A DNA stretch of 64,000 nucleotides from an uncultured Bacilli bacterium (GTDB lineage Bacteria; Bacillota_I; Bacilli_A; RF39; UBA660). The position numbers and the translations under genes are program-made. Of the stretch, positions 17,306 through 26,536 are shown one piece after another. Numbering within the stretch: the first letter of the stretch is position 1; the number at the start of each line of letters is the position of its first letter. The notes under the pieces are model-generated. The model made no database searches. It had not been told where the DNA came from and was given only the letters and a program-made list of their open reading frames with translations. The stretch lies in the NCBI GenBank assembly GCA_910577505.1, contig CAJTLN010000001.1:434001-498000 (forward strand), read 5' to 3'.

Positions 17306-18370
17306 ATGAATGAATCTTTAAATACAGAAAGGCCACAACCAATAAAGTATCAAGTTGGAGGTCAAAAAAAAATCCAAGAACAAGTTAATATGGATAATCA
17401 AATAGAAAAAATAGATGAAAAAACAAACAAAGAAACTTCTATTAATTCTAATTTTGTAAGTATTCTTGATAGATATGGTCAAGATTTAACAAAAAGAGAT
17501 TATGTTACAGATCCATCTATTGGGCGTGATGAAGAAATAAAACAAGTTATAATGACCCTTTTAACGCCTGAAAAGAGTGCTCTTTTAGTAGGTAAGGCTG
17601 GTGTAGGTAAGACTTCTATTGTTGAAGGAGTATCTTATCGTATTCAAAAGCACATGGTTCCAAAAGCTTTAGAAGGATACAAGATATATAAACTTAATGT
17701 AACTTCTTTACTTGGAAAAACAGAATCTAATGGTCAAATAGAAAGTAGAGTAGATTTACTTGTAAAAGAACTTTCAACACGACCTAAGACAATTGTCTTC
17801 TTAGATGAAACACACGTTTTAGTAAACAAAGATGGTGGTGAAAGCGGTATAGATTTTGCCAATATGTTTAAAGCAGGACTTGACCGTGGTGAAATCAAAA
17901 TGATAGGTGCAACAACTGACGAAGAGTATGAGCAATATATTCTAAAAGATCGTGCTTTCCTAAGACGTTTCCAAAAAATAGATGTAGTTGAAGCAGATCA
18001 ACCTACATGTGTAAAAATATTAATGGGAACATATCCAAAAATAGAAGCAAAAACTGGTGTTCATTTTGAATATACTGACTTTGTCATAGAAAGAATCATG
18101 ACATTTATTGTAGATATGACAGATGAATATAAAAGAATATATGAAATATCATCTAGATATCCAGATATATGCTTAACAATTCTTTCTAATGCCTTTACAT
18201 ATGCACTATTTGACAATGAAAATGTTTGTCATATCAAACATATATATAAAGCTGTATGTAATGCTCGTAATGTATATGAGGACGCTAAAAGAAAATCTAT
18301 TGAAAAGTTTAAAATTGATTTTGCTGATTTAATTAGAGAAGAAAATGTTGATTTAGCGGAAACTGAATAA
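17306..18370 (+). CDS. Stand-alone AAA+ ATPase of Clp (ClpA/ClpB D1) type
   Basis: A 354-residue protein with one AAA+ module. Residues 50-75 carry the Clp entry [11 protein letters not shown] and the box GRDEEI; Walker A is GKAGVGKTS; Walker B is IVFLDETH, where ClpA/B have DEIH; sensor 1 is [10 protein letters not shown] and the arginine-finger region is [12 protein letters not shown]. There is no Clp N-domain, middle coiled coil or second AAA+ domain, and no ClpP-binding loop is evident. The first 45 residues are polar and probably disordered. ATP at 17306 follows AGGTGAT; an upstream in-frame GTG is part of that site. It may remodel a protein partner, possibly encoded nearby. Confidence 0.85.
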   Translation: MNESLNTERPQPIKYQVGGQKKIQEQVNMDNQIEKIDEKTNKETSINSNFVSILDRYGQDLTKRDYVTDPSIGRDEEIKQVIMTLLTPEKSALLVGKAGVGKTSIVEGVSYRIQKHMVPKALEGYKIYKLNVTSLLGKTESNGQIESRVDLLVKELSTRPKTIVFLDETHVLVNKDGGESGIDFANMFKAGLDRGEIKMIGATTDEEYEQYILKDRAFLRRFQKIDVVEADQPTCVKILMGTYPKIEAKTGVHFEYTDFVIERIMTFIVDMTDEYKRIYEISSRYPDICLTILSNAFTYALFDNENVCHIKHIYKAVCNARNVYEDAKRKSIEKFKIDFADLIREENVDLAETE

Positions 18371-18384
18371 GTTTCCGTTTTTTT
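18357..18384 (+). terminator. Terminator
   Basis: CGGAAACT, GAATA, AGTTTCCG and T7. The stop codon of the AAA+ gene lies in the loop. Confidence 0.9.
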
Positions 18385-18458
18385 ACACTATATTAAAGAT
18401 TAAAAATATAAACTTACTTAAATTTTGCTATAATAATATTAAGAATAGGATGATTACA

Positions 18459-19535
18459 ATGGAAAAAATAAGAATGTTTCAAATTGGTTGTGGAAAAATG
18501 AGTGTTTATACTATGAAATATGCACTAGATAAAGGTATAAAAATAGTTGGTGCTGTTGATATTAATCCAAATTTATATGGCAAAGATATTTCATATGTAA
18601 TAGGTGGAGATCGCCGCGAAGTAGGAATAGCCCCTTTAGAAAAATTAGAAGATTATATGAAAGCTACTAAGCCTAACATTGCCATTATAACTACTATGAG
18701 TCTGTTAAATGATGTAAAAGATGTCTTAAGAATTTGTGCTAGATTAGGTATAAATGCTATAACTACTTGTGAAGAAGCTTTTTATGCAAAAAACTCAAAT
18801 CCAACAATCTGGAAAGAAATAGATGTTTTAGCTAAAGCCAATAAATGTACAATAATAGGCTGTGGATATCAAGATGTTTTCTGGGGAAATTTAATTTCAG
18901 TCCTTGCAGGTACAACTCATAAAATAGCAAAAATAAAAGGCTCATCTTCTTATAATGTTGAAGATTATGGAATAGCCTTAGCTAAAGCTCATGGCGCTGG
19001 TTTAACATTAGAAGAATTTGAACGTGAAGTAGCAGTATCTGATAATATCAGCGAAGAAGAAAGAAATAAACTAATTGAGTTAGGAAACTTTGCTCCATCA
19101 TATATGTGGAATACAATAGGATGGCTAGCAGATAAATTTAAACTTCATATTACAAGTATGAACCAAAAATGCGTACCACAAACTCATAATGAAGATTTAG
19201 AATCATCTACTTTAGGTATGAAAATAAAAGCAGGAGATGCAACAGGTATGAGTGCTGTAGTAACAGCAGAAACAGAAGAAGGAATTACTATTGAGGCAGA
19301 ATGTATTGGTAAAGTATATGCGCCAAATGAAGTTGATACAAATGAATGGACAATAATAGGAGAACCAGAGACAACAGTTACAATTAAACAACCATCGACT
19401 GCTGAATTAACATGCGCTGATGTAATTAATAGAATACCTGATGTCTTTAATGCTGATCCTGGATTTATTTCCACAAGTGAACTTCCTACACCAGAATATC
19501 GTTTAAAAAATTTAAATGAATATATTAAAAAATAG
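18459..19535 (+). CDS. 2,4-diaminopentanoate dehydrogenase-like oxidoreductase
   Basis: A 358-residue NAD(P)-dependent enzyme. It has an N-terminal Rossmann fold (FQIGCGKMSVYTMKYAL; AVDINPNLYGKDISYVIG), and a C-terminal catalytic domain of the dihydrodipicolinate-reductase type. Length and layout fit 2,4-diaminopentanoate dehydrogenase (Ord) of ornithine fermentation, but no other gene of that pathway is here, so the substrate may differ. The frame opens at 18450; AGGATGATTACA before ATG at 18459 supports the later start. An extended -10 (TTTTGCTATAAT) lies about 24 nt upstream. It is a single-gene unit. Confidence 0.75.
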   Translation: MEKIRMFQIGCGKMSVYTMKYALDKGIKIVGAVDINPNLYGKDISYVIGGDRREVGIAPLEKLEDYMKATKPNIAIITTMSLLNDVKDVLRICARLGINAITTCEEAFYAKNSNPTIWKEIDVLAKANKCTIIGCGYQDVFWGNLISVLAGTTHKIAKIKGSSSYNVEDYGIALAKAHGAGLTLEEFEREVAVSDNISEEERNKLIELGNFAPSYMWNTIGWLADKFKLHITSMNQKCVPQTHNEDLESSTLGMKIKAGDATGMSAVVTAETEEGITIEAECIGKVYAPNEVDTNEWTIIGEPETTVTIKQPSTAELTCADVINRIPDVFNADPGFISTSELPTPEYRLKNLNEYIKK

Positions 19536-19563
19536 TTAGATATCAAAAAATCTAACTTTTTTA
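19535..19563 (+). terminator. Terminator
   Basis: GTTAGAT, an A-rich loop, ATCTAAC and T-run, directly at the stop of the dehydrogenase gene. Confidence 0.87.
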
Positions 19564-19572
19564 TTAAATCAC

Positions 19573-19601
19573 TTGCAATTTTAATTCAAACATTCTATAA
19601 T
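19573..19601 (+). promoter_or_regulatory. SigmaA promoter of the ABC exporter operon
   Basis: TTGCAA (19573-19578), 17 nt, TATAAT (19596-19601). The leader to the first ATG is unusually long for this genome, about 105 nt, and contains a hairpin with a T-run. Confidence 0.75.
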
Positions 19602-19654
19602 CTAAAGTGACTTTTTTGCAAGAAAACTACAATTTATTTATTACATGATGGGTA

Positions 19655-19679
19655 CTAGATATTTTATATCTGGTTTTTT
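19655..19679 (+). promoter_or_regulatory. Attenuator-like hairpin in exporter leader
   Basis: CTAGATA, TTTTA, TATCTGG (one G-U pair) followed by T6 forms a terminator-like structure between the promoter and the ABC gene. No T-box, known riboswitch core or leader peptide is evident. It could be a regulated terminator or a weak constitutive one. Confidence 0.5.
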
Positions 19680-19712
19680 GCGTTGTAAAAAGGTTAGGAA
19701 AGGAGTGAAAAA

Positions 19713-20696
19713 ATGTCGTTCATCAATGTTTCGCACATTACAAAAACTTTTAAAGTTGCTAAAAAAGAGTCAGGTATTAAAGCAACTTTAAAAAACTTCA
19801 TTAAAAGAGAATATAAGTATATAGAAGCAATAAAAGATATCTCTTTTAATATTGAAGAAGGTAGTATAGTAGGATTTATTGGTCAAAATGGAGCTGGTAA
19901 ATCAACTACCATTAAAATTTTATCAGGTATTCTATTGCCAGACTCAGGTATTGTTACTATTGATGGTTTAATACCTTGGAAAAATAGAAAAGAATATGTA
20001 TCAAAAATTGGTGTCGTCTTTGGTTCTCGTAGTCAACTTTGGTGGGATATACCTGCCGAAGATACTTTTAATCTTCTAAAAGATATCTATAAGATAGATG
20101 AATCAAAGTTTGAGAAAAGGAAAGAATACTTAGTAAAATTATTAAACATTGAAGATATCATTCATGTTCCAGTAAGACAATTAAGTCTTGGACAAAGAAT
20201 GCGCTGTGAAATAGCTGCATCATTATTGCATGAACCCAAAATACTATTTTTAGATGAACCAACTATCGGTTTAGATGCTTTATCAAAACAAATAGTAAGA
20301 AAATTTATTAAGAAAATAAATAAAGAGCAAAAGGTGACAGTTATACTAACCACTCATGACATGAGTGACATTGAAGCTCTCGCCAAGCGTATAATAATAG
20401 CTTGTAGAGGCGAAATTGTCTATGATGGTCCATTAAAGAATTTAAAACAAAAATATGATCATCATAAATATGTTACAATTACAACCAATACTAAATTAAC
20501 TAAACTAAGAAAAAAAGGAATTATTACTCAAGAGAAAGTCCAAGATGGTTATAAATTTAAAATTGATTCATTAACACTAAATGTTTCTGATTTCTTAAAC
20601 TATTTATCAAAAAAAGTTAATATAAATGACCTTGAAATAGACAATGAATCTTTAGATAACGTTATAATTAATCTGTATGAAGAATCAAACTTATGA
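19713..20696 (+). CDS. ABC-2 type exporter, ATP-binding protein
   Basis: A 327-residue ATPase that powers the two permeases that follow. Walker A is GQNGAGKSTT, the signature is LSLGQRMRCE, Walker B is ILFLDEPTIGLD, and the H-loop is in TTHDMSD. The C-terminal 90 residues are an accessory domain typical of DrrA/COG4586-like exporters. Upstream is AGGAAAGGAGTG. The stop overlaps the next start as ATGA. The substrate (drug, lipid, or glycan) is unknown. Confidence 0.92.
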   Translation: MSFINVSHITKTFKVAKKESGIKATLKNFIKREYKYIEAIKDISFNIEEGSIVGFIGQNGAGKSTTIKILSGILLPDSGIVTIDGLIPWKNRKEYVSKIGVVFGSRSQLWWDIPAEDTFNLLKDIYKIDESKFEKRKEYLVKLLNIEDIIHVPVRQLSLGQRMRCEIAASLLHEPKILFLDEPTIGLDALSKQIVRKFIKKINKEQKVTVILTTHDMSDIEALAKRIIIACRGEIVYDGPLKNLKQKYDHHKYVTITTNTKLTKLRKKGIITQEKVQDGYKFKIDSLTLNVSDFLNYLSKKVNINDLEIDNESLDNVIINLYEESNL

Positions 20697-21496
20697 AACA
20701 ATATATTTCATTTTTTAAATTAAAATTCACTGTCGGATTACAATATCGTGCTGCAGCCATAGCAGGTCTTGTTACACAATTATTCTTTGGATTTGTAAAC
20801 ATTTTTGTTTATATGGCCTTTTATAGTAGTGGATCATCAGGGAATGTTGGCATATCTATAGACCAACTGACTACATATCTTTGGTTAAACCAAACGTTCT
20901 TTGCCTTAATATATATATGGTATCGTGATAATGATTTTATAAAAATGATAAGAAATGGTGATGTAGCTTATGAACTATGCCGTCCAAGTAATCTTTACAT
21001 GATGTGGTTTGCAAGAATTTTAGCTGCTAAATTATCATCAGCTTTATTACGTGGCATTCCATTACTTATTATTTCTTCAATATTACCAAAACCATATCGT
21101 TTAATATACCCAGACATAAAAACTATTATTTTATTTATTTTTATAATGATAATATCATCTATTTTGATAACAGCAATAATTGTTTTAATATACGTTATAT
21201 CATTTTACTTATTAGATGAAAAAGGAGTAGTAGGAATATTCAGTACTATTTCAGATATTTTATCTGGTCAAGCAATCCCTCTAGCATTGTTTCCAAAAAC
21301 ACTAGGTTATGTTGTTTCTTTTCTTCCATTTGCATACATTAGTGACTTTGCTTTTCGAGTATTCTGTAAAAATATAACTGGTTCTGCTATTATAAAAGGG
21401 CTTATTGTAGATGTATCATGGCTTATTATAATTATATTTATAGGGATAAAATTAACTGACAAAATACTAAAGAGAGTAGTAGTACAAGGTGGATAA
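20693..21496 (+). CDS. ABC-2 type exporter permease (COG4587-like)
   Basis: A 267-residue membrane protein with six predicted helices. Its start KLKFTVGLQYRAAAIAGLVTQ is characteristic of this permease family, as is the cytoplasmic loop GDVAYELCRPSNLYMMW. It forms an operon with the upstream ATPase and the downstream second permease, translationally coupled on both sides. Confidence 0.88.
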   Translation: MKQYISFFKLKFTVGLQYRAAAIAGLVTQLFFGFVNIFVYMAFYSSGSSGNVGISIDQLTTYLWLNQTFFALIYIWYRDNDFIKMIRNGDVAYELCRPSNLYMMWFARILAAKLSSALLRGIPLLIISSILPKPYRLIYPDIKTIILFIFIMIISSILITAIIVLIYVISFYLLDEKGVVGIFSTISDILSGQAIPLALFPKTLGYVVSFLPFAYISDFAFRVFCKNITGSAIIKGLIVDVSWLIIIIFIGIKLTDKILKRVVVQGG

Positions 21497-22273
21497 ATGA
21501 AAATATATTTAAATTATCTTAAATTGCATTTAAAATCTCTTTTTGAATATAAATCTTCATTAATTTTATCTATAATAAGCCAAATATTAGTCTTCTTTAG
21601 TTTTACATTTGTTATTACATCTATGTTTAATAAATTTAGCAATATCAAGGGTTTTACATTATATGAAGTATTATTTACATTTAGTATTATTAACTTTGGC
21701 TATGCTATAAATGAAGTATTTGCTCGTGGATTAGATCAATTTGATGACCTTATAATTACTGGTGATTTTGATAGACTTTTATTAAGACCTGTTAATATCT
21801 TGACTCAAGTAATTGGTTTTAAAATACAATATGTAAAAGTAGTACGTATTATTTATAGTTTAATAATAATGATTAATTCTTTATATAATTTACATATCAC
21901 ATGGAATATATACAGAGTATTAACACTTATTTTTATGTTAATAAGTAGTATATCTATTTATTTTTCAATATTTTTATTAACAGCATCATATTGTTTTATT
22001 ACAGTTCAAGGCCTAGAAATCAGAAATGTTTTAACTGATGGCGGAAAAAATATAGCCCAATATCCTATGGGTATTTTTCCTAAATCTATCTTGAAATTTT
22101 TTACTTTCATAATTCCTTATTCTTTAGTTAATTATTATCCTCTATTATTTTTTCTTGGTAAATCTTCTAAACTTACTTATATGTTTTTACCATTAGTAGT
22201 ATTATTATATATAATACCATCTGTTATTTTATTTAATAGAGGAGCAAGAAAGTATTTGAGTACAGGCTCATAA
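21497..22273 (+). CDS. ABC-2 type exporter permease (COG3694-like)
   Basis: A 258-residue six-helix membrane protein that pairs with the preceding permease. Family features: an N-terminal LKLHLKSLFEYKSS segment, the NEVFARGLDQFDDLIITGDFD-type loop (RGLDQFDDLI, then FDRLLLRPVN), and QYPMGIFPKSI near the C-terminus. It starts immediately after the stop of the preceding gene and shares a terminator with the convergent PAP2 gene. Confidence 0.88.
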   Translation: MKIYLNYLKLHLKSLFEYKSSLILSIISQILVFFSFTFVITSMFNKFSNIKGFTLYEVLFTFSIINFGYAINEVFARGLDQFDDLIITGDFDRLLLRPVNILTQVIGFKIQYVKVVRIIYSLIIMINSLYNLHITWNIYRVLTLIFMLISSISIYFSIFLLTASYCFITVQGLEIRNVLTDGGKNIAQYPMGIFPKSILKFFTFIIPYSLVNYYPLLFFLGKSSKLTYMFLPLVVLLYIIPSVILFNRGARKYLSTGS

Positions 22274-22306
22274 AAAAGATGAAGATTAAATTTTCTTCAT
22301 CTTTTT
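22273..22306. terminator. Bidirectional terminator
   Basis: AAAAAGATGAAGA and TCTTCATCTTTTT form a 13-bp stem between the convergent exporter operon and the PAP2 gene. Confidence 0.9.
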
Positions 22307-22912
22307 ATATACAATTAATATATATATAATTAAATAAGCCATAGATAAGGCAAAACCAGCTATTACATCACTAGCATAATGAACACCTAGATATATTCTG
22401 CTTATTCCAATTAATAATGTTAATACAGCCAAACTAATACAATATAGATATTTTTTATTTTTCTTCATTTTTTTATGAGCAATTAAATATATAAACAATC
22501 CGTAAAATGCTAAACTAACCATCGAATGACCAGAAGGAAAACTATAACCTTTTTCAATAATTAAATTAATTTCAATAGGTCTTTCTCTCATAAACAAATA
22601 TTTAAATGCTTGATTAAGTAATACACAGAGTACTACATTTAATCCAATATAAAAAGCGGCCTTTTTATTTTTACTAAATAACATAATTAAAATAGTTATA
22701 ATAATTAAAAATTCTGTACTACATAGAAATGACATAAACTTAAAAAAATATGTTATTGGTTCACATTTTAATTTTGAAATTATTCTATAAATAGTTTCGT
22801 CAAATACTCTTATTTGATCTTGCATTAACATTTTTACAATACATAAAAATATTAAAACACATAATGAAAATATAATAGGTTTCCAATGATTTCTAATAAA
22901 CTTTTTATTCAT
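22286..22912 (-). CDS. PAP2-family membrane phosphatase
   Basis: A 208-residue integral membrane phosphatase with about six helices. All three PAP2 motifs are intact: KYLFMRERP (K-x6-RP), SFPSGHS, and SRIYLGVHYASD. Such enzymes dephosphorylate undecaprenyl pyrophosphate or phosphatidyl lipids at the outer face of the membrane. It overlaps the upstream HD gene by 8 nt, suggesting one operon. Confidence 0.92.
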   Translation of the reverse strand: MNKKFIRNHWKPIIFSLCVLIFLCIVKMLMQDQIRVFDETIYRIISKLKCEPITYFFKFMSFLCSTEFLIIITILIMLFSKNKKAAFYIGLNVVLCVLLNQAFKYLFMRERPIEINLIIEKGYSFPSGHSMVSLAFYGLFIYLIAHKKMKKNKKYLYCISLAVLTLLIGISRIYLGVHYASDVIAGFALSMAYLIIYILIVYKKMKKI

Positions 22913-23462
22913 CTATCTCACCAAAATAAACTTCAATTATTTCTTTATATCTTTTTAGTAGTTCTTCATTAGCTTTTTTATTTTTTGCAATACCATATAC
23001 TTCTCTATATAACCATTTATTTTCATCTTTTGAACCACCAGTATTCTTCCATATTTTATCTCCAACTTTTAAAAAGTTTTCGTAGTTAGAAACAAGATTA
23101 TGTAATTTATCAGCTAGCATTATATTAATAACATTAACATCATAATTTGATCTCATTCTTCTTATATAGTTTTTCTTTCTATCTAACCATTTAGTAATAG
23201 ACATATCTTCAGATAAATCAGATACCATATCAGCAACAAGGGTTCCAAATCTTTCTTCTATTTCTTCATATCCATATTCTGTATCATTTATTATATCGTG
23301 TAAAAGTGCTGATACTAAAACATCTTCTGTTGTGGTAAATTCTCTCAACATTGAATAGATTATCATAGAATGAAAACTTTTATCTATATTTTCATTTTTT
23401 CTTTTTTGCCCTTTATTGGCTTTTACCATAAAGTGTATTGCTTCTTCAACTTTTGTATACAT
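22905..23462 (-). CDS. Small HD-domain hydrolase, RelA/SpoT hydrolase (MESH1)-like
   Basis: A 185-residue protein with HD metal-binding residues in SALLHDIINDTEYG and a later DKLHNL motif (MLADKLHNLVSNY). This order (HD, then D-K-x-H-N) matches the (p)ppGpp hydrolase domain of SpoT and small alarmone hydrolases. There is no synthetase domain. A frame-extending GTG lies within AGGTGAT, so ATG at 23462 is used. It is coupled to the PAP2 gene. Removal of alarmones or other nucleotides is likely but not proven. Confidence 0.8.
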   Translation of the reverse strand: MYTKVEEAIHFMVKANKGQKRKNENIDKSFHSMIIYSMLREFTTTEDVLVSALLHDIINDTEYGYEEIEERFGTLVADMVSDLSEDMSITKWLDRKKNYIRRMRSNYDVNVINIMLADKLHNLVSNYENFLKVGDKIWKNTGGSKDENKWLYREVYGIAKNKKANEELLKRYKEIIEVYFGEIDE

Positions 23463-23524
23463 CGTAATCACCTGAATTCTACTACTATATATATTTTATG
23501 ATAAATTACTTTATTTTACAAATA

Positions 23525-23550
23525 AAAAGAGACTATTTTTTCTAGTCTCC
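23525..23550 (-). terminator. Terminator of the yitT-MazG-like unit
   Basis: On the minus strand GAGACTA, a loop, TAGTCTC and T5. The stop codon of the 23542 gene is inside the stem. Confidence 0.85.
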
Positions 23551-23862
23551 GTTTTGCATTACTTTTTCTAAATATACTTTTTCTTTAAATGAACCTTTTT
23601 TATTAGCTTTTTTTATTCTTTTTTCTTCTAGTTCTTCAAAAGTAGAACCTTTAAATTCAAGGATAGCTCTAATTACTTCAAGAATATCTACCATTTCTTC
23701 AATATTTTCGTTTTCTAAGTATACTTTAACTTCATCTTCAAGCTTTTTATTTAATTCATTAATATATTCGTCGTCATTTAAAATTCTTGTTGTTGGAAGT
23801 TCATGTTCTTTTAACATCAATTCTGGTATTTTATCTCTTACTAATTTATTATACGTTTTCAT
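23542..23862 (-). CDS. MazG/PRA-PH-like nucleotide pyrophosphohydrolase
   Basis: A 106-residue all-alpha protein. Its start YNKLVRDKIPELM, the EDEVKVYL helix and EEMVDILEVIRAI (the EexxD metal-binding pattern) are typical of the phosphoribosyl-ATP pyrophosphatase/MazG-like house-cleaning family. These enzymes hydrolyse NTPs to NMP and pyrophosphate. The start overlaps the end of yitT by 14 nt, so the two are coupled. Confidence 0.85.
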   Translation of the reverse strand: MKTYNKLVRDKIPELMLKEHELPTTRILNDDEYINELNKKLEDEVKVYLENENIEEMVDILEVIRAILEFKGSTFEELEEKRIKKANKKGSFKEKVYLEKVMQNGD

Positions 23863-24754
23863 TCATTTTCCTCTTTTCTTTATTTTTAACTTTCTTTAAT
23901 GATTTATTTGATTTTATATGTGCTCCAATTATTTCTGATACATCTGATATAGTAACGAATGCTGAACTATCATGCTCTTTTACAATACTTTTTAATTCTG
24001 ATACTTCAACTCTTGTAAGAACGCAATATAAAACATTTTGTTCACCACTTATGAGCCCGCTACCTTCAATAAATGTTACTGTTCTACCAATTTTCCTATA
24101 TATAACTTCAGCTAAGTCTTTACCATTTTTTGTGATTATCATTGCAGCTTTAGCTTTTTGAAATCCTTCACCAATTTCATCAACTACTTTACTAGTTATA
24201 AAATAAGCAAGTAGGGAATATAGAGCTCTATCTATTCCAAAGAAATAACCTGCTATAGTAAATATTATTGCGTTACAAAGTAGTACGAATTGACCTACTG
24301 AAAAGTTTGTATTTTTACTAATTACAATACCAACAGATTCGGTACCATCTAAACAACCACCAAATCTTATCACTATTCCAACTCCAATACCAAGTATTAC
24401 GCTCCCATAAACTGTTGCAAGAAGTATATTTTCTGTTACATGATTTATAGAATGAAATATTTCTAGTAATATTGAAAATACTACAATACTATATATTGCT
24501 TTAAACAAAAATTTCCAGCCAAGATTTTTAAATCCTATATATATAAACGGAATATTAATAAGTAATATTAATAAGCTTAATTTCCATTTAAATAATAAAT
24601 TTAATATAATACTAACACCAGTAACACCACCATCTAATATTGAATTAGGTACTAAAATAGCTTCTAAAGCAAATGCTGCTAGTGCTGCTCCTATAGTTAT
24701 CATAATATATTCAAATATTTTATATAGTATAGGATCTTTTTTTACTTTTTCCAT
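23849..24754 (-). CDS. YitT-family membrane protein
   Basis: A 301-residue protein with five to six helices in the first 200 residues (the GGVTGVSIIL, GGCLDGTESVGI glycine-rich segments of DUF161) and a C-terminal soluble DUF2179 domain (AAMIITKNGKDLAEVIYRKI; TRVEVSELKSIVKEHD). YitT proteins are common in Firmicutes as several paralogues; the function is unsettled. It starts behind AAGGAGGTT. Confidence 0.92.
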   Translation of the reverse strand: MEKVKKDPILYKIFEYIMITIGAALAAFALEAILVPNSILDGGVTGVSIILNLLFKWKLSLLILLINIPFIYIGFKNLGWKFLFKAIYSIVVFSILLEIFHSINHVTENILLATVYGSVILGIGVGIVIRFGGCLDGTESVGIVISKNTNFSVGQFVLLCNAIIFTIAGYFFGIDRALYSLLAYFITSKVVDEIGEGFQKAKAAMIITKNGKDLAEVIYRKIGRTVTFIEGSGLISGEQNVLYCVLTRVEVSELKSIVKEHDSSAFVTISDVSEIIGAHIKSNKSLKKVKNKEKRKMNENV

Positions 24755-24800
24755 TATAACCTCCTTACTTTTATAATTTAATTATATCATTTATCCAATT

Positions 24801-24837
24801 AAAAAAGAAGAACCACCTAATTATTCTTGTTCTTCTT
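24801..24837 (-). terminator. Terminator of the ABC-F gene
   Basis: On the minus strand AAGAAGAAC, a 15-nt loop, GTTCTTCTT and T4. The arms include the end of the coding region. Confidence 0.8.
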
Positions 24838-26463
24838 ATATTTACTTTGATTATTTAATTCTTGATAATACATAACAGTTTCTTTATTATAGTATCTTAT
24901 TTCTCCACTAGGAAGCATTAACATTCTTTCAATTCCTAAATTATCAACAAAATCTACATTATGTGAAACGACTAACATAGTTCCTTCATAATCCTTAAAA
25001 GTTTTAGCTATCATTTCTTGTGTTTGTGGATCCAAATGGTTAGTAGGTTCGTCTAATATAAGTAAATTAGCTCCAGTTAGAGCTAGCTTTGCTAGTGCAA
25101 CACGACTTCGTTCCCCAGGAGACAGATAACTTACTTTTTTATATACATCATCGCCAAAGAATAGAAAGCTTCCCAAGAAACTTCTAAGTTCTTTAGTACT
25201 TAAATTATACTCACTAAAGTTTTCTAATATAATTTTATCATTATCTAGCAATTCATGTTCTTGAGCATAATAACCGATTTCTGTTTTTTCATTAATATTA
25301 ATTTCTCCATTTAAAGGTTTCAATGCCCCAACAATTAATTTAAGTAAAGTAGATTTACCAACACCATTTTCTCCAACTATCAAGAACTTTTCACCACGTC
25401 CTAAATCGAATGTTAAATCATCAATTAATATATTGTTTGCATTATAACCAAATTTTATGTTTTCACATTTTATAGGTACAACACCAGATGGATGATTTAT
25501 TTTAATTTTAAAATGTGCAACTTTTTGTTTTTTCTCTAATACTATTTTATTTTCTTCCAATTTTGCCAACTTCTTTTGTCTATCCTTAGCTATATTGGCT
25601 TTCTTCTCATTGCCACGAATATACTTGGCAATAATTTTCTTTAATTTCTCTTCTTCACGTTCTTGTTTTTCAAATAAACGTTCTTGCGTTTTTAATCTTT
25701 CGTTTCTAATCTTCATATATTTTTCATAATTACCAGGATATAATTCCATTTTATGAGTTGCCTTATCCACATATAAAGTTTGTGTTGTAACAGCGTCTAA
25801 AAATTCTATATCATGCGAAATAACTAAAACGGTTCCATTATAATTCTTTAGATAATTTATGATATATTCCTTACTATCTATATCTAAATGATTAGTAGGT
25901 TCATCGAGTAAAACTATTTCAGGGTTAGAGTAGAGTAATCTTGCAAAAGCTATCTTACTCTTTTGACCACCAGATAAGTCGCATAATTTCATATCTAGTA
26001 AATCACTATCTATATTCATGCCAGTAACTATTTTAAGTAATATATTTTCAGCATTATAAACTTCATAGTATTCTAGTTTTTCTTGTAATTTACCAATTCT
26101 TTTCATAATGTACTTTAGTTTTTTCTCATCGGATTCAATACTAGCTTCCATATAAGCTTCACTTAACTCTGCTTCTAACTTTTTTATAGGCCTTCCTTCT
26201 AATAAAAAGTCAAATACAGATATATCCATACTAGGTATTTCATCACTAATTACTTGTGGCAAAAAACCAATTCTAGTTCCAGGTTTTAATATTACACGTC
26301 CACTATCAGGTTCTAATTTGCCCATAATTATTTTAAAGAATGTTGATTTACCAGCACCATTCATTCCAATGATACCCACTTTTTCTTTTTCTTTAATCTG
26401 TAATGTGACATCATCGAATATTTCTTGTAATCCAAATGTCATCGTTAAATTTTTAATATTCAT
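24817..26463 (-). CDS. ABC-F family ATPase
   Basis: A 548-residue soluble protein with two ABC domains in one chain: Walker A GMNGAGKSTF and GENGVGKSTL; signatures LSGGQKSKIAFA and LSPGERSRVALA; Walker B VLLDEPTNHLD and LILDEPTNHLD. The linker between them (about residues 245-315) is basic and helical, as in ABC-F proteins that act on ribosomes (EttA, Uup and antibiotic-resistance types). There is no membrane domain. Translation-factor or ribosome-protection subtype cannot be separated here. Confidence 0.93.
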   Translation of the reverse strand: MNIKNLTMTFGLQEIFDDVTLQIKEKEKVGIIGMNGAGKSTFFKIIMGKLEPDSGRVILKPGTRIGFLPQVISDEIPSMDISVFDFLLEGRPIKKLEAELSEAYMEASIESDEKKLKYIMKRIGKLQEKLEYYEVYNAENILLKIVTGMNIDSDLLDMKLCDLSGGQKSKIAFARLLYSNPEIVLLDEPTNHLDIDSKEYIINYLKNYNGTVLVISHDIEFLDAVTTQTLYVDKATHKMELYPGNYEKYMKIRNERLKTQERLFEKQEREEEKLKKIIAKYIRGNEKKANIAKDRQKKLAKLEENKIVLEKKQKVAHFKIKINHPSGVVPIKCENIKFGYNANNILIDDLTFDLGRGEKFLIVGENGVGKSTLLKLIVGALKPLNGEININEKTEIGYYAQEHELLDNDKIILENFSEYNLSTKELRSFLGSFLFFGDDVYKKVSYLSPGERSRVALAKLALTGANLLILDEPTNHLDPQTQEMIAKTFKDYEGTMLVVSHNVDFVDNLGIERMLMLPSGEIRYYNKETVMYYQELNNQSKYKKNKNN

Positions 26464-26507
26464 AATATCACCTCGCTTTCAATATATTAACACATTTTTA
26501 ACAAAAT

Positions 26508-26536
26508 AAAAAAAGAATTATTTATGAGTTAATTCT
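26508..26536 (-). terminator. Terminator of folD
   Basis: On the minus strand AGAATTA, a loop holding the stop region, TAATTCT and T7. Confidence 0.82.

Noticed and set aside
19602..19712. T-box riboswitch in the exporter leader
   Set aside because: GGGTAC is present, but the conserved T-box sequence, a specifier loop and adequate length are lacking.
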